This document shows, one piece after another, positions 42,501-51,179 of a stretch of 64,000 bases of DNA. The notes beneath the pieces were generated by a model that was not told the origin of the DNA, made no database searches, and saw nothing but the letters and a program-made list of their open reading frames with translations. The position numbers were made by a program, and so were the translations under genes. Numbering within the stretch: the stretch's first letter is position 1; each line of letters begins with the position of its first letter. The stretch is from Fulvivirga ligni. GTDB lineage: Bacteria; Bacteroidota; Bacteroidia; Cytophagales; Cyclobacteriaceae. Location of the stretch: positions 787,001 to 851,000 of the forward strand of contig NZ_CP089979.1 of NCBI RefSeq assembly GCF_021389935.1. Reading direction: 5' to 3'.

Positions 42501-43533
42501 GTCCTACGTTATAAAGTGTGGTATCCTGCTCGGCTACCGTATTATTTTTATAATAATTTAATTTCAAATTATTGGAATAGCTTAGCTCATCGTGGTCATC
42601 AACTAAAAAACATTCTATTCCTTTTAGCTGGTTGATTAAAGCCAGACCTTTTTCTTTTCCGAGTACAAAAACAGACGTGGCTAGAGCATCTGAAAGCTCA
42701 GCATTTGGGCAAATGATTGTAACACTTTTTAAACCCTGCACCGGATATCCCGTTCGCGGGTCAATGATGTGGCTATATCTTTTGCCATTGATATCAATAA
42801 ACTTTTCATAGTTGCCAGAAGTAACTACTGCCATCTCGCCTACATTTAGCCAGCCAAGCACATGAGTTTTATTTTTTGGATCTGCTATGCCTATGGTCCA
42901 GTCACTGCCATCAGCCTCTTTTCCCCAGGTAAGTAAATCTCCACTGGCATTTACAATTCCACTTTTTATACCCATGGAGCGCATAATCTCTCTACCTCTA
43001 TTAGCGGCATAACCTTTTCCAATGGCTCCGAAACCAATTTTCATTCCGGCCTCCTTTAGAAAAACAGAATGATCATCATAGTTTAAGATTATATTTTGAT
43101 AATTAATTTTTGAGACCGATTGAGCCACTTCTTCAGCTGTTGGCAAATCTTTTACAGAACCATCAAATTTCCAGATCTTATCCACAGATGCATACGAAAT
43201 ATCAAAAGCTCCATTCGTTAAGTCAGATATTTTTTTTGCTCTGGCAATAAGATCAAATAGCTCTTTATCCACAACCACAGGGGCAATGCCAGCATCTCTG
43301 TTGATTTTACTGGTTTGAGAATTTTCATCCCAAGAAGATATCACCTTTTCAATTCTTGTTACTTCTTCAATACAAGCATTTATGCTCTCCCAAGCTAAAG
43401 CCTCATCATCTGAAACTGCCGTGATCTCAAAACGAGAGCCCATGAGCTTCAGTACTTTTTTATGCGCCTGGTTTTGAGCCTGACTTGAAAGACTTGTAAA
43501 CAGTAAAAGAAGAATGATAAAGGACTTATTCAC
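42487..43533 (-). CDS. apbE: FAD:protein FMN transferase (ApbE)
   Basis: This 348-residue protein has a signal peptide (MNKSFIILLLLFTSLSSQA). ApbE blocks are KLMGSRFEITAVSD, NASGDLLTWG, YSHIIDPRTGYPVQGLKSVTIICPNAELSDALATSVFVLG and IECFLVDD. It attaches FMN to Ser/Thr of target proteins outside the cytoplasm using magnesium and FAD. It follows the thioredoxin gene directly, with the start one base behind that gene's stop, and overlaps DUF4266. The clear target in this operon is DUF4266 or an unlinked protein. Confidence 0.94.
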   Translation of the reverse strand: MNKSFIILLLLFTSLSSQAQNQAHKKVLKLMGSRFEITAVSDDEALAWESINACIEEVTRIEKVISSWDENSQTSKINRDAGIAPVVVDKELFDLIARAKKISDLTNGAFDISYASVDKIWKFDGSVKDLPTAEEVAQSVSKINYQNIILNYDDHSVFLKEAGMKIGFGAIGKGYAANRGREIMRSMGIKSGIVNASGDLLTWGKEADGSDWTIGIADPKNKTHVLGWLNVGEMAVVTSGNYEKFIDINGKRYSHIIDPRTGYPVQGLKSVTIICPNAELSDALATSVFVLGKEKGLALINQLKGIECFLVDDHDELSYSNNLKLNYYKNNTVAEQDTTLYNVGHEKN

Positions 43534-44001
43534 TTAATTGTTGATAACTTTTTCTAAATAGTTAATAAAGTTTTCACTGCCACCAGCCTGATAACCTGTT
43601 TTAGCAATTACATTTTCATCTCCATCCACTAGCACCACCAAAGGAAATGCTCCGTCATTGTTATACTTTGCCGCCAGAGCTTCATTAGCTTTTACTTGCT
43701 CTTTCGGAATGGCATTTTTCTTTAGTCTGGGAAAATCTGCCAAAACTAATACTAAGTTTTCTTTCGCGTATTCTTGAAACTTTTGATCCTCAAACACCTC
43801 TCTGGTAAGTTTAATACATGGTTTGCACCAATCCGAGCCAGCAAAACTGATCAATACCGGTTTATTTTCGGCTTTCGCCTCTTTTATGGCTGCCTCAAAA
43901 TCAGTGCGCCAAATGCTTTCACCATCCTGGGCAAATACCGACAAAGAAACTACACTAAGTAAAAATGCCAGCGTTATATATTTCATTTTTTTCATAATCA
44001 A
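43534..44001 (-). CDS. Periplasmic thioredoxin-like protein
   Basis: This 155-residue protein has a signal peptide (KMKYITLAFLLSVVSLSVFAQ; the first codons MIMKKM give alternative starts). The thioredoxin fold has VLISFAGSDWCKPCIKLTREVF (active site WCKPC) and FPLVVLVDGDENVIAKTGY. It reduces or exchanges disulfides in the periplasm. It is the first gene of the redox operon and probably keeps the cysteines of DUF4266, or others, reduced with DsbD. Confidence 0.9.
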   Translation of the reverse strand: MIMKKMKYITLAFLLSVVSLSVFAQDGESIWRTDFEAAIKEAKAENKPVLISFAGSDWCKPCIKLTREVFEDQKFQEYAKENLVLVLADFPRLKKNAIPKEQVKANEALAAKYNNDGAFPLVVLVDGDENVIAKTGYQAGGSENFINYLEKVINN

Positions 44002-44150
44002 ATTCTTTTAGTCACAGCACGTAATAGCGTTAGAGAAGGTTGGGTGCTATTACATTTTTTAACAATAATTCTACAGAGAAAATCAGACCACTTTCTTAAT
44101 TAACGAAAATTGCGGGGCTTACAGATGTCAAAAATAGGAATTGGTTGTAA

Positions 44151-44339
44151 TTACTGCTCAATCGAGGCCGCCTCAAATGTCATCAAATCCTCATTTTCAA
44201 ATTCATAGCTGATTTTGATAGGGTTGCAGCAAACTTCACAGTCTTCAATGTACTGTTGTTTTTTTACAGAGATATCAAGAAACATGGAAATGTTTTCTCC
44301 GCAGTAGGGACAGTTGAAATGATGTTCTAGTTCGAGCAT
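44151..44339 (-). CDS. CPXCG-type cysteine-rich small protein
   Basis: This 62-residue protein has two Cys pairs: FNCPYCGENISM and DCEVCCNPIKI. It is predicted to bind one zinc. The 'CPYCGE...CEVCC.P' layout is the CPXCG family found widely in bacteria, with unknown function. It is a single gene, divergent from hydroxyacid dehydrogenase. Confidence 0.86.
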   Translation of the reverse strand: MLELEHHFNCPYCGENISMFLDISVKKQQYIEDCEVCCNPIKISYEFENEDLMTFEAASIEQ

Positions 44340-44400
44340 GAATAATAAACAGTGACCATCCCGTTAGGTTAAAAATATTATCAATGAGTAACTTTCCACC

Positions 44401-45339
44401 ATGAATATAGTAGTACTCGATAGCTTTACCATAAATGCTTTCCCAGAATATTGGGAGCCTTTCAGAAAATTAGGAAACTTAACTATCCATGAAAAATCTT
44501 CTCAGGCGGAAATTGTGGAGCGAGCCGCAGATGCGGACATTGTGATTTTAAATAAATGCAGAATGACTGCCGAAATCATAGTGCAGCTACCCAAGTTGAA
44601 ACACATCGGACTTACCGGAACTGGTTTTGACCATGTAGATCTGGAAGTAGCCCGACAGCAAAATATTGTGGTGAGCAACGCTCCTGCTTATGGCGCAACT
44701 TCCATCGCCCAGCATGCTTTTGGTCTTTTACTACAACTGACCAACCGCATAGATCCGAAAAGCAAAAATCTGGAATGGGTGAGGGATACCAGGTTCAGCT
44801 ATTACACCAATCCGATGGTAGAACTCAATGGGAAAACCATGGGCATTTTGGGCTGGGGAGCTACCGGCAAAGAAATGGCCAAAATTGCTGCTGGTTTTGG
44901 TATGAATGTGATCATTCATTCAAAGCATGCCACTGAAACCAGTGTGGGTAAGCTCTTGTCGATCGAAGATTTATTTTCTGAAAGTGATGTGATTTCTATT
45001 CATGTGGCACTAAAACCAGCAACTACTGGACTCGTTGATTCATCATTATTGAAACTTATGAAACCAACAGCCTTTCTTATCAACACTAGTCGCGGGGCAG
45101 TAATAAATGAGGCTGATCTGCTGCAGGTTTTAAACGAAAATAAAATTGCCGGAGCAGGTTTGGATGTGCTATGTCAGGAACCACCGGCTGAGAACGAACC
45201 TTTGCTACAAGCCAAAAATTGCATTGTTACCGCGCACATCAGCTGGATGACCAAAGAGGCGCAATTAAGATTACAAGAAATAGTGCTTAACAATGCACGA
45301 AATTTTATGGAGGGAAATCCTGTGAATGTAGTTTCCTGA
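44401..45339 (+). CDS. D-2-hydroxyacid dehydrogenase (glycerate/hydroxypyruvate-type)
   Basis: This 312-residue protein has the substrate-domain block HIGLTGTGFDHVDLEVARQQNIVVSNAPAYG. The NAD-binding domain has MGILGWGATGKEMAKIAAGFGMNVI (GxGxxG) and INTSRGAVINEADLL. The catalytic-His region ends in VTAHISWMTKEA, and CQEPPAENEPLL carries the acidic partner. It reduces 2-keto acids such as hydroxypyruvate or glyoxylate with NAD(P)H. It could belong to serine or glycine metabolism, but no neighbours confirm it. It is followed, tail to tail, by an L,D-transpeptidase-like gene at 45340. Confidence 0.9.
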   Translation: MNIVVLDSFTINAFPEYWEPFRKLGNLTIHEKSSQAEIVERAADADIVILNKCRMTAEIIVQLPKLKHIGLTGTGFDHVDLEVARQQNIVVSNAPAYGATSIAQHAFGLLLQLTNRIDPKSKNLEWVRDTRFSYYTNPMVELNGKTMGILGWGATGKEMAKIAAGFGMNVIIHSKHATETSVGKLLSIEDLFSESDVISIHVALKPATTGLVDSSLLKLMKPTAFLINTSRGAVINEADLLQVLNENKIAGAGLDVLCQEPPAENEPLLQAKNCIVTAHISWMTKEAQLRLQEIVLNNARNFMEGNPVNVVS

Positions 45340-45855
45340 TCAAGGTAAAATCTCAATGGGCGTTCCTATAGGTACATGATCATAAAGTTCTTTCACCTCA
45401 GCGTTGGTTAGGGCCATGCATCCATTGGTCCAATCGCGCCAGCGCTGAAATTTTCCAATATAACCCTGACCATTTTTTAAGCCATGGATTTTAATATCTC
45501 CCCCAGGATTAAGTCCCTGCGCTTTGGCTTTTTTTCTCTGTTCTGCTGTAGGATAAGAAATTCCTAAATTTAAATGATATCCGCTATTCGGATTCTTATC
45601 ATTGATGGTGTAAAATCCTTCTGGCGTTCTGCCATCTCCTTCTTTCTGTTTATCGCCCACGGGATGGTGTCCTAGTGAAATTTTATAGGTTTTTAAAATT
45701 TCCGATCCGGCTAAAACCTGAAGTTCTCGCTTTGATTTATAAACTACTAATCTGGTAATTTTAGAATTGGTTGGTAGCGGTGGCTCAGGCCAATAGTAAT
45801 ATACTATCAATGAAATGACGGCAATAGTTATCAACAATGATGTTTTCTTAATCAT
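45340..45855 (-). CDS. L,D-transpeptidase (YkuD/YafK-like)
   Basis: This 171-residue protein has an N-terminal anchor (LLITIAVISLIVYYYW). The YkuD domain has LVVYKSKRELQVLAGSEIL, KEGDGRTPEGFYTI and DIKIHGLKNG. The catalytic Cys is in DWTNGCMALTNAEV, where subfamily members carry DWT-x-GC in place of the usual SHGC. It forms 3-3 cross-links or attaches peptidoglycan to proteins in the periplasm. Start and anchor suggest a membrane-bound enzyme. It converges on the dehydrogenase gene with no gap. Confidence 0.88.
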   Translation of the reverse strand: MIKKTSLLITIAVISLIVYYYWPEPPLPTNSKITRLVVYKSKRELQVLAGSEILKTYKISLGHHPVGDKQKEGDGRTPEGFYTINDKNPNSGYHLNLGISYPTAEQRKKAKAQGLNPGGDIKIHGLKNGQGYIGKFQRWRDWTNGCMALTNAEVKELYDHVPIGTPIEILP

Positions 45856-45868
45856 GTTTAGATTGACA

Positions 45869-46978
45869 TCATTTTGATGTTTTCATACTCAAATTATAAT
45901 GAACACTTCTGCCCGATCCGATTGAAACGAATATTCGCTTTAGTACCAAGTCTTGTAAGTCCCTGGTGGCAGTGGCTTTGGAAGATTTAGTTATGCTCAT
46001 ATATTTCTTCGCACTCATTCCTCCTTCAAATCCACCCACACCCCTGTCGAGCATTTTTAAGACGACTTTAAGCTGACGATCATTCAGCTGATCTCTATTC
46101 AAATCCAGGAATTTTGCTTTTTCCAATGTAAATCGAATTAACTGATCGGCATTTCGCTGGGCTTCTAAAATGGTATTACAGAAGTAGATAATCCAATCTG
46201 TAATTTCCAGTGAACGTTGAGCATTTTTTAAAGCATCATAATAGGCCTTTTTATTTTGCTCAATAGTCGTAGACAAACTCATCACCAGTGGTCTGTCCAA
46301 ACTTTCCGAGAGACATTTCTCAGCAATAGCCCTACCGATTCGGCCATTTCCATCTTCAAAAGGATGAATTGTTTCGAAGTATAAATGGGCAATAGCAGTT
46401 TTTATAAGTGCAGCTTTGATATTTTTTGATTCAACTTTAAAGCCTTTATACCATTGGATAAATTGGTCCATCTCTCTGGGAACAATGTCCGATGCCGGGG
46501 CTTCAAAATGTATAGTCTCCTTTCCATAGCCTCCGGAAACTATAACCATTGCCTCTTTTCCGGTACGATAAATTCCAGGTTGAATTGTTTTAGATTTCAG
46601 GAACAATAATGAGTGCCAATCTTTGATTAGTTTTTCTGTAAATGCTGATGAGAAATGTTCTCGCACTTCTACCATAAGTTCGGCAATACCACGTACATTA
46701 ATGTCTTTTATTTGACCAGCTCCAGAAATCCCCAAGCGATTTTTAATTGAGGACATCACATCCTGGCGACTATAGTATTCACCTTCGATCTCAGAAGTTT
46801 TTATGGCTTCATCAATCATAAACTGTAAAATAGTTTGCTGTTGAAAATCCGATGGTAAAGAATCTATAAGCCCTCTTACCTCTCCTGTTTTCTCAGCAAA
46901 TTCAAATGCAATATGATCTATTACATCAGCTTCATATTCGAATTTGGGCCAGTTCTTAAATTGCCAATTATAGGTCAT
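45869..46978 (-). CDS. Fic-domain AMP-transferase with auto-inhibitory helix and C-terminal winged helix
   Basis: This 369-residue class II Fic protein has an N-terminal DUF4172-like region with the inhibitory motif TSEIEG (61-66; Glu65 blocks ATP). The core Fic motif is HPFEDGNGRIGR (205-216), with catalytic His205 and metal/phosphate residues Asp209, Asn211, Arg213 and Arg216. A flap region is KTIQPGIYRTG (~130-140). The C-terminal ~70 residues (VVLKMLDRGVGGFEGGMSAKKYMSITKSSKATATRDLQDLVLKRIFVSIG) look like a winged helix. It probably AMPylates an unknown protein and regulates its own gene through two palindromic operators next to the start codon. No Doc-type antitoxin is seen. Confidence 0.93.
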   Translation of the reverse strand: MTYNWQFKNWPKFEYEADVIDHIAFEFAEKTGEVRGLIDSLPSDFQQQTILQFMIDEAIKTSEIEGEYYSRQDVMSSIKNRLGISGAGQIKDINVRGIAELMVEVREHFSSAFTEKLIKDWHSLLFLKSKTIQPGIYRTGKEAMVIVSGGYGKETIHFEAPASDIVPREMDQFIQWYKGFKVESKNIKAALIKTAIAHLYFETIHPFEDGNGRIGRAIAEKCLSESLDRPLVMSLSTTIEQNKKAYYDALKNAQRSLEITDWIIYFCNTILEAQRNADQLIRFTLEKAKFLDLNRDQLNDRQLKVVLKMLDRGVGGFEGGMSAKKYMSITKSSKATATRDLQDLVLKRIFVSIGSGRSVHYNLSMKTSK

Positions 46979-47005
46979 GAGCCGATTATTTAATCTAATT
47001 GGCTC
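46979..47005. promoter_or_regulatory. Operator palindrome 1 at the fic start codon
   Basis: The arms are GAGCCGATTA and TAATTGGCTC with a 7-base spacer (10-7-10). One arm position is a T-G mismatch. It lies immediately before the Fic start codon (46978), at or just after the expected transcription start. Confidence 0.8.
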
Positions 47006-47012
47006 AAATATA
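47005..47012 (-). promoter_or_regulatory. fic promoter -7 element
   Basis: The minus strand reads TATATTTG, a full match to TAnnTTTG, between the two operators. It lies 27 bases before the fic start. A clear -33 TTG was not seen; operator 2 covers that position. Confidence 0.6.
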
Positions 47013-47022
47013 GTAAAATTAT

Positions 47023-47049
47023 GAGCCGATTAGAAGAGTTAATCGGCTC
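47023..47049. promoter_or_regulatory. Operator palindrome 2 upstream of fic
   Basis: The arms are GAGCCGATTA and TAATCGGCTC, perfect, with a 7-base spacer. It has the same 10-7-10 design as operator 1, with starts 44 bp apart (about four helical turns). It covers the -33 region of the fic promoter. Confidence 0.85.
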
Positions 47050-47060
47050 ACGGTTATTTT

Positions 47061-47540
47061 CTAAAGTTCTAGATCATCAAAAGCCAATTCCTGATTTTGC
47101 TTGATCAGAATGTATTCATCTAAGTTTTCTGGCCTGCCATATTTCCAATAACTGCCCCAAACATGCTGAATAAACCATTCTGGCTCATGTCCCCAGCGAT
47201 TTTCCTGATGGCGGCGATCCAAAAAGGTAGGTTTATCGATTTCCAGCAAAATTTTCTTATCGAACAGGCTGCGCAGGTCTGAATTAAAGAACACGAGAAT
47301 GCCTTCTACTATAACAATACCCGTGTCACTGTTTTTTATCGCCTGTATAAGGCCTTTAAAATTCATGGAAGCAGGATGTTCCCAGTCAATTCGATCATGA
47401 ATTTTCGGAATTTCATCCTCAGGGTTCACAAAATCATCCTGATGCAGAATAGTGACCTTTTCCCTTCCATAATAATCTGCTAATTTCTCTGCCAGACTGG
47501 TTTTCCCTGCCCTGCTCAATCCTCCTATTCCGATGACCAT
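47061..47540 (-). CDS. Nucleoside-kinase-like P-loop protein (NRK/uridine kinase type)
   Basis: This 159-residue protein has a P-loop MVIGIGGLSRAGKTSLAEKLA and HQDDFVNPEDEIPKIHDRIDWEHPASMNF, the substrate region of nicotinamide-riboside/uridine kinases. IVIVEGILVFFN (Walker-B-like) and DRRHQENRWGHEPEWFIQHVWGSYWKYG follow. It probably phosphorylates a nucleoside such as nicotinamide riboside, feeding NAD supply. It sits three bases behind the acyl-CoA ligase gene's stop and is cotranscribed with it. The twin-operator region of fic is just downstream. Confidence 0.85.
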   Translation of the reverse strand: MVIGIGGLSRAGKTSLAEKLADYYGREKVTILHQDDFVNPEDEIPKIHDRIDWEHPASMNFKGLIQAIKNSDTGIVIVEGILVFFNSDLRSLFDKKILLEIDKPTFLDRRHQENRWGHEPEWFIQHVWGSYWKYGRPENLDEYILIKQNQELAFDDLEL

Positions 47541-47543
47541 TTT

Positions 47544-49295
47544 TTAACTATAAATGCTGTCTATTTCCGACTGATAGTTCTGTTTTATAATTTTTCTTTT
47601 CATGCTCAGTTTTGGCGTAATTTCACCTTTCTCGATGGTCCATGGTTGCGATAGCAACCAGAATTTTTTTATTTTTTCGTACTGAGCGAAAGAAGCGTTG
47701 AGGTTATCCACTTCTTTTTGAAATTTGTTGATAACCTCCGGGTTATCCACCATTTCTTTATCAGTAGTGTAGTTGATGTTATGAATTTGGCACCAGGACT
47801 TTAGTTTTTCAAAACTGGGCACAATTAGAGCAGCAGGAAATTTCTGTCCTTCGCCAATCACCATGATCTGTTCTATCAGCAGTGACTCGGCAAATTTATT
47901 TTCCAAGGCCTGCGGAGCTATGTATTTACCACCACTGGTTTTGAACATTTCCTTTTTCCTATCGGTAATTTTAAGAAAGTGGTTATCCACCATTTCACCA
48001 ATATCACCGGTATGGAACCAACCCTCCTGATCAATGACTTCATCAGTTAAATCCTGCCTTTTGTAATAACCCATCATGATATTATCACCTTTTGCCAAAA
48101 TCTCTCCATCCTCAGCAATTTTTACCTGCACACCTGTGAGTAACGGCCCTACACAGCCCACTTTCAGATCATCTATTTTACTAAAGCTTATTCCTGGAGA
48201 AGTTTCGGTAAGGCCATAGGCTTCCAGCACATGAATCTGTGCCGCCCAAAATATATTTACCAATCTTGGTTGAAGCGCCGCACCACCGGAAACTATGAAT
48301 TGAACTTCCCCACCCAAGGCCTCTCGCCACTTGCTGAATATAATTTTATTGGCCAGCCCCAGCTGCATATTGAACCAGGCTCCCTGGTTTTCACCAAGAC
48401 GATTATTTTTAGCTAATTCCAGCGCCCAAAAGAAAAGGTTTTTTTTAATGCCTGTGAGCTCATAACCTTTCATTAATATTTTTTCATAAATCTTCTCCAA
48501 TAGCCGAGGAACTGTAGCAAAAAAGTGGGGCTTCACCTCTTTCATATTGTCGGCAATGGTGTCCATACTCTCGGCGTAGTAAATTGACACTCCCATCTGC
48601 ATATAAACATACAGCGCTGTGCGCTCAAAGATATGGCTTAGAGGGAGTAAAGATAAAGTTCGATGCTCGGGCCCACCCACGGCAAAAACTTCGCTTACAG
48701 CGGCTGCATTTGAGAGAATGTTTTTATGAGACAACATTACCCCTTTCGGATTGCCTGTAGTTCCAGAAGTGTAGATGATAGTTGCTAGATCTTCGTATTG
48801 AATCGGCGCCCTTAGTTTTTCAATCTGATCGATATTTTCACCCTGCTCCAATAACTTTTGCCAATGTATGGTTTCATTCTCTTCATCAAAGCAAAAAAGG
48901 GTTAATGAATGATTCACTGATTTCTGAGCTTCTTCAAATTTTCGGTAGATTTCTATATCTCCGGCAAGGACCACTTTAATTTCCGCGTGCTCGATGATAA
49001 AAGCATAATCTTCAGAAGTGGAGTTAGGATACATCGGCACATTAATGGCACCGATTTGTGAAATAGCAAAATCTGCGAAAACCCATTCGGGCCGATTGAA
49101 AGAAGCCAGGCCAATTTTATCTCCTGGCTGAACTCCCAAGGATAAAAGACCGGTGCTCAATTGATTCACAATTTCCATCGTCTCCTTAGTGGAGTAGGAT
49201 TTCCATTGATTATTAATTTTATGGGATAAACATATATCTTGCGGCCTGTCTTCAATTTGAAACAGGAGTACATCAAAAAGTCTTTTCACATCCAT
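47544..49295 (-). CDS. Long-chain fatty acid-CoA ligase
   Basis: This 583-residue AMP-binding protein has IIYTSGTTGNPKGVMLSHKN (the ATP/AMP motif), LLPLSHIFERTALYVY, IHVLEAYGLTETSPGISF, and WFHTGDIGEMVDNHFLKITDRKKEMFKTSGGKYIAPQ. This layout, and the length, fits bacterial long-chain acyl-CoA synthetases of the FAA/FadD15 type. It activates free fatty acids for lipid synthesis or beta-oxidation. The nucleoside kinase gene follows at three bases. There is no signal peptide. Confidence 0.95.
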   Translation of the reverse strand: MDVKRLFDVLLFQIEDRPQDICLSHKINNQWKSYSTKETMEIVNQLSTGLLSLGVQPGDKIGLASFNRPEWVFADFAISQIGAINVPMYPNSTSEDYAFIIEHAEIKVVLAGDIEIYRKFEEAQKSVNHSLTLFCFDEENETIHWQKLLEQGENIDQIEKLRAPIQYEDLATIIYTSGTTGNPKGVMLSHKNILSNAAAVSEVFAVGGPEHRTLSLLPLSHIFERTALYVYMQMGVSIYYAESMDTIADNMKEVKPHFFATVPRLLEKIYEKILMKGYELTGIKKNLFFWALELAKNNRLGENQGAWFNMQLGLANKIIFSKWREALGGEVQFIVSGGAALQPRLVNIFWAAQIHVLEAYGLTETSPGISFSKIDDLKVGCVGPLLTGVQVKIAEDGEILAKGDNIMMGYYKRQDLTDEVIDQEGWFHTGDIGEMVDNHFLKITDRKKEMFKTSGGKYIAPQALENKFAESLLIEQIMVIGEGQKFPAALIVPSFEKLKSWCQIHNINYTTDKEMVDNPEVINKFQKEVDNLNASFAQYEKIKKFWLLSQPWTIEKGEITPKLSMKRKIIKQNYQSEIDSIYS

Positions 49296-49349
49296 TCTAG
49301 TAGTAGCTTATTCTACTAAAAATACATAAAGAAATTCTTTTACCGAAAG

Positions 49350-51179
49350 CTATAGCTTTTCCTTGTTGTCAAAATCGCCACGTAATTGTCTAAATCTTTT
49401 TCTGGCTTCTGATACATAAACGCTTCCAGGGTACTTGGTGAGAAAGTCACGATAAATTTCCATGGCCTTTTCTTTATCATTTAGCTGTTTGTCATAAATA
49501 GAACCCATGGTGAAATAAGCGTCATCGCTTAAAATATCGTAATCATATTCTGAAACAATTTTTTGCAACAGCTGAATAGCCTGCTCAAATTCTCCACGCT
49601 TTTTATAAATATCCGCTTCCAACCAAAGTAATTCATCTGATAAATTATGACTTGGAAACTCTTCTCTTAATTTATCAATCGCTAGTAATGCACTGTCAGA
49701 TTTATTTTGATAAAGCAAAAGTTCTATCTCCGCATATTTTCGCATAGCGGTTTCAGTGCTATCAAGGGCTACGTTATCTTTTATGAGAATACTCAGTGCC
49801 ATAGCATCATTAGCTATTTCTCTGGTGGTGGCTTCTTTCAAAATATCCAGATGCTCCTGGGCTAGTTGAAATTCGCCCTTGTAATATGAAAGCTTTGCGT
49901 TTTTCAATTTAGCCTCATACCCAAGTGGTTCATTTTTATTATCTTTTTCTACCTGAGAATAAAGAAGTGTAGATTCCCAAGGCTCACCGGTAAGAATGTA
50001 AATATCACCAAGATCCAATTTTGACTGGGCCTTTAACTGTTCGTTAGATCGAGGATTTTCTATAACCTGCTTTAGAATAGTGATAGCAGAATCTTTTTCG
50101 TCCAAATAAAAAGCATGAAGTAAAGCTTTATTTCTGAGAGCTTCCAAAGTGTTTCGGGTAATGCCAGTTTCTGTGATGAAGAGATCATAATCGTGAATGA
50201 GATTCCTGATTTCTCTTTTTTCCACAGGATAAGTGGTTTTCACTCTTTTCTCATAAGACTTGATAAGATACATTCGGGCCAGCATATGATTATAAGTTTC
50301 CGGATAGGTTTTTACCACATATGAGAAAATCTTAATGGCATTATCATAATCATTATTTTCAAGCGCAATCAAACCAATATTTATACTTCTGCTTCCATCG
50401 GTTTTCAACCTTCTGTCAATAGCTCTGGCCTGAACGAAGGCTCCATAAAAATTCTTCTGCTGCAGATTTGCCCATATCAAGAGCTCACCGTAGATCTCGC
50501 TCTCCGGATCATCCTGAATTTTTTCATAAAGTAAATTTTCCAGGCTTTGCAGTTCTTCAGGCTTTACAAGCAAATTCTGCAATGTGTTTTTAACATAACT
50601 GAGATTGGCAGGATTCTGAGTAACATAATTCAAATACTCTTCTACCATTTTGTCCTTCTCATTAATTATCCGATAAATGTTGGCCATTTCAAGGGAATAG
50701 AGATATGGATTGTGCATTGCCTTTCGGGCCGTGGTAAAAGTTTCCACAGCAAAATTGGCCAGCTGTTTATTCACAAAATAATTCGCAACAGTCTGCACCA
50801 GGTAGTTATCCTCTTTTATGCGATTAATAATTTCGCGAAAAAATTTGTTTGATTTTTCTTCGTCACCTTCTTGCCTATAGAGAAAGCCGCCGTCGAGCTC
50901 GTAAAAAATATTGTTAGGAAATCTTTTAGTAAGGCCGGACAAATATTTTTTTGCTTCATCAAAACGATTTTGCTCCAGCAGCAAATGAAAGTAGTTATTA
51001 TGAATTAAAGGAATGTTGTCTGTACGACGAGCAAGTTCCTCGTACATTTTCAATGCCTTTTCATATTCACCCTGTGAATAATATTCATTTGCTAACTGGA
51101 TGTCATCAAATTTTTGAGCTTGCGAAAAACAAGGAACAAAAATTAAGACAAGCCAAATCAATTTTTTCAGATCTCTCAT
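49350..51179 (-). CDS. Secreted tetratricopeptide-repeat protein
   Basis: The ATG at 51179 (MRDLKKLIWLVLIFVPCFSQA, signal peptide) is chosen over a GTG at 51191 that would give MCIN and lies in the origin's first DnaA box. The protein has 609 residues and about 14 TPR-like helical pairs (YYSQGEYEKALKMYEELARR, ALENNDYDNAIKIFSYVVKTYP, KKRGEFEQAIQLLQKIVSEY, KEKAMEIYRDFLTKYPGSVYVSEARKRF). It is periplasmic and probably acts as a scaffold for envelope complexes. It has no enzyme motif. It abuts the putative origin of replication. Confidence 0.9.
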   Translation of the reverse strand: MRDLKKLIWLVLIFVPCFSQAQKFDDIQLANEYYSQGEYEKALKMYEELARRTDNIPLIHNNYFHLLLEQNRFDEAKKYLSGLTKRFPNNIFYELDGGFLYRQEGDEEKSNKFFREIINRIKEDNYLVQTVANYFVNKQLANFAVETFTTARKAMHNPYLYSLEMANIYRIINEKDKMVEEYLNYVTQNPANLSYVKNTLQNLLVKPEELQSLENLLYEKIQDDPESEIYGELLIWANLQQKNFYGAFVQARAIDRRLKTDGSRSINIGLIALENNDYDNAIKIFSYVVKTYPETYNHMLARMYLIKSYEKRVKTTYPVEKREIRNLIHDYDLFITETGITRNTLEALRNKALLHAFYLDEKDSAITILKQVIENPRSNEQLKAQSKLDLGDIYILTGEPWESTLLYSQVEKDNKNEPLGYEAKLKNAKLSYYKGEFQLAQEHLDILKEATTREIANDAMALSILIKDNVALDSTETAMRKYAEIELLLYQNKSDSALLAIDKLREEFPSHNLSDELLWLEADIYKKRGEFEQAIQLLQKIVSEYDYDILSDDAYFTMGSIYDKQLNDKEKAMEIYRDFLTKYPGSVYVSEARKRFRQLRGDFDNKEKL

